Of a stretch of 64,000 nt of DNA, positions 1-64,000 are shown in pieces (the first letter of the stretch is position 1; the number at the start of each line of letters is the position of its first letter). Position numbers and translations under genes: made by a program. The DNA is from Pyrocephalus nanus (Eukaryota > Chordata > Aves > Passeriformes > Tyrannidae), in assembly GCA_038380795.1 (NCBI GenBank), contig CM076260.1, forward strand, positions 74,995,843-75,059,842. The letters are read 5' to 3'. The notes beneath the pieces were generated by a model that saw only the letters and a program-made list of their open reading frames with translations, was not told the origin of the DNA and did not search any database.

Positions 1-500
1 CATTGGTGCGGCCCCACCTTGAGTGCTGTGTGCAGTTCTTGGAGTCACAATTTAGGAAGGATGTGAAGATCCCTGAAGGCATCCAGAGGATGGCAACAAG
101 GCTGGTGAAAGGGTTGGAAGTAATGTCCTATGAGGAGCGGTTAAGGACTTAGGGCTTGTCTAGTTTGGAGAGGACAAGAGTGAGGTGCAACCTCATTGCT
201 CTCTACTGCTTCCTGAGGAGGGAAGTGCTGATCTCCTCTCCCTGGTATCCAGTGATAGGACATGTAGGAATGGCTCTGCTGCCTCCGTCAAGGGCATTTC
301 TTTACAGAGAGGGTGGTCAAACACAGGAACAGGCCTCCTAGAGAGGTGATCGATGCCCCAAGCCTGTCAGTGTTTAAAAGAGGGATATGGACAATGCCCT
401 TAACAACATGCTTTAACTTTTGGTCAGCCATGAAGCAGTCAGGCAGTTGAACAAGATGATCATTGTAGGTCCCTTCCATCTTAGTTAGAATAGAATAGAC
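1..500 (+). mobile_element. CR1 LINE 3' fragment (cut by window start)
   Basis: Typical CR1 3'-end text: GTGCAGTTCTTGGAGTCACA, CCAGAGGATGGCAACAAGGC, GAGGTGATCGATGCC, GTAGGTCCCTTCCA and the closing GAATAGAATAGA tail. Sense on the plus strand, opposite to PCNX2, within intron 12. Confidence 0.85.
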
Positions 501-3500
501 TAATTCAATCACGCTAACTATAATAACACTCATTAGGATTCCAAAGTTTTCCTGAAAGCTGCAATATGTGAGCAAATACTACTTCCCTATTTTTCAGGTG
601 GTAGTGAGGAATGAGACAAAATCCTGAAATCTTCCCTATGATCAGATCAACGGGAGCAAAGCAATGCACTCAGGACAGTGGCTGCACAGATGTTGCACTG
701 CTTGGGATGCACTGGAGCTGAATGAGTTTCGTAGAGCACAACAAATACTCTAGTCCCCACATCTGACACCACTGTCATTTACATCCTTCATTTGAGGGAC
801 ATTACATTTCATCTTTTAAGGTTTTAGAAACAATCAAAACAGAGAAATAGGAGCAAAGCTCTCTTATGCCTGCCACCGACAGGCCAAGCTCTTCAACAAA
901 ATGGCATGTGGTATCACAGCGTGTTTCAACAAGATATTTTAGATATTAAGGGCTTATTTTGTTTTCCTAGACAAGCTTACTAAATTTTGACAAGCAAGAC
1001 TGATCTCATCTTGGTGAAATTACTCCACTCTACATTCTCCTTCAGAAGAATTTAAATAATGATGCACAATTCCTTTTATATTTTACATCTCATTTGTTGA
1101 ACAATGTTTTTTTCTTCACTGATAAAAATTTCAGTGAAAAATCTTCCTTTCCCTAAGTCTGACAAAAATGGCACTGGCTTTTTCAAGTCCATATTTCTCA
1201 TTAATATGTTTTAGAAACATATTCAGGTCCTACCAAGACAGCACTGGTGCACCTCATACTTTGATAAAAATATTAAGACTTTGCTCAGCAAAGACAGAAT
1301 AATTTCAAACACTTCCATTTAGTAAAGCAGCAGTTTTGACTGCAAAGCATTTTAATGGGAAAATTTTAGAAAGATCTAATGATATTTTTTTTTGTTGTTG
1401 TTGCAAGAGGAAAAAGACAGAAGGCTTTTTATATAAAGAAATGTGCATGTGTTCAATTCTACAGAAAAGCTTACAAGGAGAAATTAAAAATACTTTTAAA
1501 GAGCCTTATGGGATTTATGAAACTGCCTACGGTAGCTACACAAGTGAGTTAGCTATCTGCTTTGGCAGGTAATGGGACCAAGACAATGAAGTTATGCAAG
1601 AGATTCTCTAAATCTTGTTAAGAGCATGACTGCAGATTTTCAAGCTCAAATGCCTTTGTAAGCCTGAGCGAGGTCCTGAGCTATACAGGTCTCTTGTGAG
1701 GGTCTTACTGGCAATCTCTCCTGATCCTTCTATATAGCCATTTACTAAACGTAAAAGCTTGTCAAGGGTTTGCCTAAAACCTTGAAATGCACATGACAAG
1801 GATCTCTTGGATCTCTGAATTTAATACCCTGCTGTCACTGGGACCTCTCTTCTATCATGTCATCAACAACAAAATATACCACACTTAGGATGGACTTTTC
1901 TTCTCTCCACCATTCCAGCGAGGAGGCTGTTCCCAAATTTCACCATCCCAGAACCATGCACCCTTGTGTAAACAGCAGCTAAAGGCACCACCTCCCAAAA
2001 GATCAGCACTATAAAGGCTAAAGCACCAGCTGACAGGAAAATTAGACTCTCATCTTCTAGCAGCCAACGGTTCAAAAGCAGCAAGTGAATACATTGGCAC
2101 TCTGAAGGAGTTTAGAACAAAAGCTTATGCATCTCTAGGCGCTGTGTTTTCTGAACTCACTGGATGCTATTTGAAAGCAGAGTCTTTCAAAATGGTACAG
2201 GCTAGAGATGACAAACATCAAACAGTAACAAACACTGCATGTGAGAGATAGGAAGAAGCTTGGTACCTCTTCAGCAGGCATGGATAACATAAGGCATTAG
2301 CAGTTACTCATGGATCCACGGATAGAACTTAATTCAGTGTGCAAATCTGAGGTTCATGATGGTTTGTTTCACACTGAAAAATCTCATCTGCATTTTCATT
2401 CATGGGCATGGTACAGTTCATTCTTTAATCCCTCTGCTGTTCTGCATCCTCACATTAACATCAAGAGATGTTACACTCTAATTTTAATGTAGTCACATGA
2501 ATTATGAAAAAGTACATGGAGTATCTTTTCTCGCCTTCTTGTTGTTCTATTTTTGAGGTGCTTAGCAGCTCAAGCAAGCCTTTAGAAATATCTGTTGTGT
2601 TAAAGACATACAATGTAAAAATAGCTAATCTTCCATTTTACCATAACCCCTCCCACCTTTAAAACTCTTAGTGGAAAAACTTTCTAAATTTCATTTCCAC
2701 TGGAGTTTGTATGGTGCACCAAAATGTTTGCAAGAAGCTATCCCTGATAAAGTTTTAGGAAAGCATACAGAACATGTGAATAAATCTATTGTTACTTCGC
2801 TACACTGCTGCATGACTTAACAATATGGTGAATAACACTTGTAATACTTTAGTGGGAGCCTGAAATTCAAACCTGGATCCTGCACAAAAACTGTTCTGTT
2901 TAAACACTAGTTTGTGTTCAGGATAAAATATGAAAAAGATAGAAACTACCTAAACTGCCCATATAAAAAAATAGGTTTATAATGAAGTTTTGATTAAACT
3001 GTTTGCCATCCACTTTAAACAAATGTACATGTTACTAATGTCTGATTAAGTGCAAACGATTTGAGTTCATGTAATTATCTCTAGACACATGTCAGTTGGG
3101 CTGATAAATAATCCTAGTGACCAAAAACCCCAACTTTTCACTGAGGTTGGAATATTTCTATAATATACTGAAAATATTACCCTATGATGTGCAAGTTGCT
3201 GTTTATTAGCTTTCCCTACTTTTTATGCAGACAGGTATTTCCTGTGAATGCATTATAATCAAAACCATCATAAGTTAACCCCATAACAATTGGAACGGAA
3301 AAGAAACTGAGAATCTTCTGAAATCCGTCTCAATGAAGTGTGTAGCATATATTTGTAAATAACCTCCATTTCAAGTTCAGCCTGTATTTCTAGCCTTTAA
3401 ACTGACACAAATAATTGCTCCCTGCCAAAGGGAAATGATCCAGAAGACCTGAACTTTTCAACGTGCCAGTTTTGAACCCTGAGGGAAGAGAGGGTGTCCT

Positions 3501-4297
3501 TAAAAACATTCAAGGCGCTAAACAAGAAATGTGAGCAACTAAGCATCCAGTATAAAAGCAAGAAAGGGACTTTATGAACACTGAAATGTCTTCAAAGATC
3601 CGCAAACCAAAAACGCTGAGACACTGTGACAGGTGAAGTTGTAAGGTTGCAGTTGTAGGATGATGCCTCTAAACCAGTCCTGTGACGAGGACAGACTTGC
3701 TCTTCACAAAGGTGTTTGGCACTGCCAGAGTTCAGTTTTCTAGATATACTCAACAGATAAATAGCAACCAGCAAAGATCCTTACAGCCTGCATTCACCCA
3801 AAGACTTGGCCATTTCTTCAGGACACAAGCACAAAAACTGTGACTATAATATAAAAAAGGGAAAACACCTGTGTCATTTGATGAGGTAATAATACCATTG
3901 ATAGATACATCTGCAATACCAGATTAAAAAATTGAAAAAATCAATCCCCCAACTAAAAAAAAAAAAAAAAAATCAAAAAAAATCCAACTGAGCTGCTAAT
4001 CTTAAACTTTTGCTCTTTTGCTCTTTTCAGTAACTGCGAAAGGAAAACAAACAAAATCTTGTCTGATGCCACAGGACTCAACGTCACCAAACCACTTCAG
4101 ATGAATTCGTTTCACTGCATATTTCAGCTTAAAAAAAAAGCACTTTTCTAATACAAGTGATAAACTCAAATACCTTAAAAATAATTAAACCTAGTACAGA
4201 ATAGAACAAGCTACTAATACCTGTATTTCACTGAACAACCAACTGTTTCACATAACACAAGTGATAATAAAGACTTCTTTTACTGGCTGAGACTTAC
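1..4297 (-). other. PCNX2 intron 12 (incomplete)
   Basis: AT-rich intron with the CR1 fragment at 1-500 and an A-rich run near 3955-3972. I looked for the next exon (GHNQIITYSRP...) on the minus strand and did not find it. Confidence 0.8.
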
Positions 4298-48059
<43,762 letters not shown>

Positions 48060-49928
48060 GGCCGCCCCCCGCCGCCGCCACCGCCGCCCCTCAGCCGCCC
48101 GCCGCCGCCGCCGCCATGCCGGGCGCCCGCGGATTCTCCCATGGTGCCCCGCGACGCCGAGCATCCCGCCCGCCCCACCCCGGGCTCCGCTGCCGCTGCC
48201 GCCGGGAGGGCGCTGTCACGGGCCGCCCCCCGCCGGGCACAGCGCCCCGCTCGCCCCCGCCGCGGGCCGGGGGGCGCCGCCCCGCTGCAGGGCCTGGGGG
48301 ACCTGGAGCCGAGATGCCGGGAGCGGGCGGCAGCGCACGGAGGCCGCGGGGCGCGCAGGGGCCGGGCCGAGCGGCGATGGGGGGGGGACAAGTCTGGCGC
48401 TGGGGGTGTCCGTCACCGCCGCGTCCCGCCCCGGGCGGCCGCGACGGGGGGCGCACAGGTGCAAAAAAAGCGCGGCAAAGGGGCAGCCCCGGCGGCCGCC
48501 GGCTGGGCTGCGCCTCGCCGGCCACACCCCCCACCGCCGGGTGCTCGTCGCCGGTTACTGATCCTGCCCGACACATCACGAGTTTCCGATCCGTGAGCTC
48601 TGCCCAGCTTTGGTGTTGCCCTTTTTGCCTTGACTTGAGTTCTATTTTGGGCGGGATGTGGGAAAATAACATTAAAGAAAATTGGTTTATTTCAAGAATG
48701 AGTTCAGGGTAAAACCCACTCTGCCTTCGTTCAAGAGTTTCACTTAGCTGATCTCAAATTAGCGAAGTGAGGAGTTAAGGGAGGGGTGGGGGAAGCATAG
48801 GCGTGCTAAGTATGGGGGAGCAAAGCTGAAAAGATGATGCAGCTGAGTGAAAGCCTTGAGCAGGGGAGGCCAAAGTCAGTGAAGGATGAGGCAGAAGGGT
48901 ACAGGCATATCCTTAAGGAACCCCCTGAAGGGAGGGTTGTAAGGTTAGGCTGTGAACACTAGGGCTGATCATACACAGTGCTCCCCTTCTCTTACCCTTG
49001 ACCATCAGAAAACAGTCCTGAACTTCAGTTCTCTATCTCTCATTAGCCCCTTTGAGGGACTTTTCCACATGTATAGACTTTTATTGCAGTCAATTTTGTG
49101 AACCATGGATGTATGTAATGGAGGTAGCCAAGCAGCTTGAACATCACCAAATTCACCCTACATCCATTGCTCCTGATTGTGGCTCTGGTTTCATGGACCA
49201 AACACACTGTGCTTTGTGTGGTTTTTTTAGACAAAGGTAAGAGATCAAAGATGCTGTTACGCAACCATACTTGTGTGCTAATGAACCACAAACCTCAGCT
49301 GGCTTCCTGATGTTGCAGGTGATGTGGCCATGCTGGATGTTTGTGTTGGTTTGATGGCAGGGATGATACAGCATTATGAACAAGCAGCTGGGAGCAGGGG
49401 AGGAATGGCATCGTCTCCTTCAGTAGCACTGGCACCCCTTGATGCTTGAGGACCTATAGCCATGTGGCTTGGGTACTTGCTTGGTGTGACCTCAGTGAGC
49501 AGCAGAGTTTATTGAGCTGTTCTTGAGCTGTATGGAGGCGGCAAAGTCCCAGCCATGCCTCATGCTACTCCTGTAAACACATCTTGCCCAAACCTCTGCC
49601 TTGTTGAGTGAATTTTCTTTTTTTATCTATTGCAGGCTCTTCACAAAGGTGACAAAGTTTGTTCATAAAAGTAATGATTGAATCAAGTGCAATATGCAGC
49701 TATGAATAATATTTTTGATGTGTGATAATTAAAAACGTTAAGTTTCAGAAACAACTGAAGTAATTTTCCACAGGTATACTGGCAAATAAGATCATGTACA
49801 TGCACAGCTCCAAAAAAAGAAAGATGAGTAAACAAAGGTTTTTTGAGACCTCTAACTCATATGGGGTTTTGAGTGGAAGGCCCAGATAATGCAGGCTTTA
49901 CTGCAATTTATATACTATTAGGATGACT

Positions 49929-50524
49929 TGTCCTGGTTTTGGCTGATATAGAGTTAATTTTCTCAGTAGCTAGGATAGTGCCATGGTTTAGATTCAGTAT
50001 GAGAATACTGTTGATAACACACTGCTGTTTTGACTGTTTCAAAGTCAAGTTTATCCTAAATGGAGAAATTTTTTGTATCTCATGCTCTGCCAGTGAGGAG
50101 GTACAAAAACGAAAAAAAAAGAAGCCTGTGAGGGAGCATAGCTGGGACAGCTGACCCAAACTGACCAAAGTGATGTTCTACACCGTATGACATCGTGCTC
50201 AGTATAGAAAGTGGGGGGAAGGAGGAGGAAAGGGGGGATGTTTGGAGCGATGGCATTTGTCTTCCCAAGTAACCGTTACACATGATGAGGCCCTGCTCTC
50301 CTGGGGATGGCTGAACACCTTCCTGCCCATGGGAAGAAGTGTATGAATTTCTTGTTGTGCTTTGCTTGTGTGTGTGTCTTTTGCTTTTCCCATTAAATTG
50401 TCTTTAGTTCAGCCCACGGGTTTTCTACCTTTTACCCGTATGATTCTTTTGCTGATCTCCCTGGTGGAGGAGTGAGACAGTGTCTGCATGGGGGTTGATG
50501 GCTGTCTTGGGTTAAACCATGACA
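49929..50524 (+). mobile_element. Solo LTR of an avian endogenous retrovirus (about 596 bp)
   Basis: It begins TGTCCTGGTTTTGGCTG, with GATATAGAGTTAATTTTCTC close behind, and ends GGTTAAACCATGACA, i.e. TG...CA termini of a class I recognise from neoavian genomes (TguLTR5-like, name from memory). The internal CAGCTGACCCAAACTGACC and CTCAGTATAGAAAG (degraded TATA) match the copy at 16046. No internal retroviral genes adjoin it, so it is a solo LTR. ACTTG occurs at 49926-49930 and again at 50524-50528, a possible 5-bp target duplication if the ends are set two bases in. Confidence 0.85.
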
Positions 50525-51945
50525 CTTGTCCACACAGCACTCAAATCTTTCAACTCTTCCTCATAATTGGAAAATGTTGACAGCAAATATTTTTTGGTAT
50601 AATGGTACTTGCAGTTTTGAAGAGTTCCTGTAAATTCCAGGTCAGGATATGTGTTCCAGACACAATGTAGATGCACAAGTAGTGTGGCTACAAAATTGCA
50701 GGAGTGCCAAAGATGAAAAATGGGACCACTTTTCTCTTGAGAGATGCCAGTGAGGGACTGAGCAGAAAGCTTTGCCGTCTGTACGCCGCTCTTCACACCA
50801 GTAACTCCACTAGGTGGTGCCGTCAGGAAAGTTAAGGGTGCTTTACGCTGTTCGGGATCACAATATTTACATTATTGGAACTCCCAGAAACTGTATATCA
50901 AGATCATAGAGCCCTGGGTGCTGAAGAAACACTTAAAAAAGACTAACCTGAGTGCAGTGCTTGCTAATGCATAATGGTCCTTCAGACAGCAAATTTGGGG
51001 ATAATAGCTCTAAATAAATATTTGAACATTTCACTGTACTGCAACCAATACCTTATCTGACCCAAAACATTCCACACTTAATTAGTTCCTGCAGATTCTT
51101 TTAGATAACAAAGTACAAGGTGGAATTTGTGAGGCAGAACGCTTGTATTACAACATACTTTATGGCTTTTATAATAAGGCAAATATGCAGATAAGGGAAG
51201 GCTTGTAATTACCTCTCTGAATAGCTGCAAGGCAATCTTATATTAAAGGAAATGGGAGAAGACTCGATAGACATGCTGGTTCTGCATTCTTTGTTTTTGG
51301 TAAATGCGGTTCAATAAGTCACTTTCAGTATAATTGTATTTTTGCCTTGTGTATACATCTATACAGTCTGTGGGATAAACAAGAATTTATGATTATTGAA
51401 TACCGTGATTTTTTAATTTTTTTTCATTACTGTCTTTCCGTTGAAACCTTACTCCTGTGATATCCAGCTTCAAACTTTATTTATGCAGGGATGTACAATG
51501 CTCTGCATGTGGGTTTTTGTGCAGGAAGCTGAGCAGCATTCATCACAACAGGCTATTTGACCCGGCAGCGCAGTTTTACACCTTTCCCAAGCATTTTCTA
51601 TGCACCTCAGGGCCTCTGCTGGCAGCAGCCACATCCGTAACCACAGGTCCCACAGCACACAGTGATCAGCTCCTAGGATGAAAACACATCTACTTCCGCT
51701 TTTAACCACTGTTTCCCATAGCACTGGCGAGACAGGAGGGTGTTCTCAGCCCACACACTTCCCTCTAACTTCCAACGAAAAGACGACTGTCGTTTAGAAT
51801 GTGATAGGATTTTTCCACTTGAAGCCAGGAGAATTTTTACCCAGAAACAGTGTGTGCACAGCATTTGCTATTTTCAGGGAACCTCTTAATGAAAGGATTG
51901 CATGATCACACCGCATAGGGCCAGGACTGTCTTGGTCCTTGCACT

Positions 51946-52391
51946 GACAGGGCAGAGTTGGAGTGGGTCCAGCAGAGGGCAACAAAGATAATTAAGGGCC
52001 TGGAGCATCTCTCTTAAAAGACTGAGGGAGTTGGGCACGTTCAATCTCGAGATAAGATGATTGAGAAAAGACCTCATCAATGTATATAAGTATCAAGAGA
52101 AAGGTACCAAGAGGATGGAGCCAGGCTCTTCTCGGTGGTGCCAACCAATAGGACAGAAACTGATGCACAGGAAGTTCTACCTGGATATGAGGAAGAACTT
52201 CTTGTGTGGGTGACCAAGCACTGGAAGAGATTGCCCACAGAGGGTGTGGAGGCTCCCACCCTAGGGATATTCAAGAACCATCTGGGCATGATCCTGTACC
52301 ATGTGCTCTCGGATTACCCTGCCTGAGCAGAGAGGTTGGACCAGATGTCCCACTAGGGTCATCCAACCTGACCCACTCTGTGATTCTGTGA
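51946..52391 (+). mobile_element. CR1 LINE 3' fragment just upstream of the MAP3K21 promoter
   Basis: GAGTTGGAGTGGGTCCAGCA, AGGAAGTTCTACCTGGATAT, ATGAGGAAGAACTTCTTG and the terminal ACCCACTCTGTGATTCTGTG are diagnostic. It ends about 90 bp before the GC-rich promoter island and about 510 bp before the start codon, in the same orientation as the gene. Confidence 0.9.
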
Positions 52392-52830
52392 GCCCACGAG
52401 CGGCAGAGGTGGGTGGAAGAGCATACACGCACCGAGGAAGCTCGGGTTTCTTCACCAACTGCCTGGGGTTCGTTCCAGTAAAGTCCCAACACCGCACAGC
52501 GAGGGAAAGGGGAAGCCGCCGGCGGAGCCTGCAGCCCCCGGAGGACAAAGCAGGGCCCATGGGCTCCCCCACGTACCGACCCCCGGCCCCGCGGGGGCCG
52601 CACGGCACGGCCGCGCCCGGGCCCACGTGACGGCCGGCGGCCAATGGGCGGGGCCGGGCGGGCGCGCGCGGGGCCCCGGCGCTCCCCTCCCCGCCTTTCC
52701 CGCGCGCGCCTGCGCGCTCCCCGCTGGAGCCCCGCGGCGGCAGCGACCGGGCCGGGCGGCCCCGCCCCGCCCTCTGCCCGCGCCCCGCCCTCCCCTCCCG
52801 CGGCTCCCGCTCGGCGGCGGCGGCAGGTGA

Positions 52831-64000
<11,170 letters not shown>

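Overview
The window looks like nuclear DNA from a bird. It is AT-rich and intron-dominated, carries eight recognisable CR1 (chicken-repeat-1 LINE) fragments and three copies of an avian endogenous-retrovirus LTR family, and contains two vertebrate genes whose exons can be read directly. The LTR family is one I associate with neoavian and passerine genomes more than with chicken; that placement is inference. I see no bacterial-type genes, CRISPR arrays, tRNAs or rRNAs.

Minus strand, 48059 down to 4298: the first 12 coding exons of PCNX2 (pecanex-like 2, a large multi-pass membrane protein). Splice sites were assigned by hand. The exons join in one continuous frame of 2649 nt (883 codons), about the N-terminal 40% of a protein of roughly 2,100 residues. 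Later exons would lie beyond position 1. Exon 1 sits in a CpG island (about 47680-48570) and encodes the first membrane segment. Exon 5 (1290 nt) encodes the long disordered Ser/Thr/acidic region. Exons 10-12 enter the central membrane domain.

Plus strand, from 52900: exon 1 of MAP3K21 (MLK4, a mixed-lineage MAP3-kinase), with SH3 domain and kinase N-lobe, ending inside the catalytic-loop motif at a GTGAGT donor (53639). No further exon is found up to 64000, so intron 1 exceeds 10.3 kb. The promoter is a second CpG island with an E-box, a CCAAT box, a GC box and a short upstream ORF.

The two genes are head to head, 4.84 kb apart start codon to start codon. The gap holds a full-length solo LTR and a CR1 fragment. 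From memory the paralogues PCNX1 and MAP3K9 are also divergent neighbours in human 14q24, so this appears to be one half of an ohnologous gene pair. I found no undescribed biological system; the leads are mainly regulatory and splicing features.
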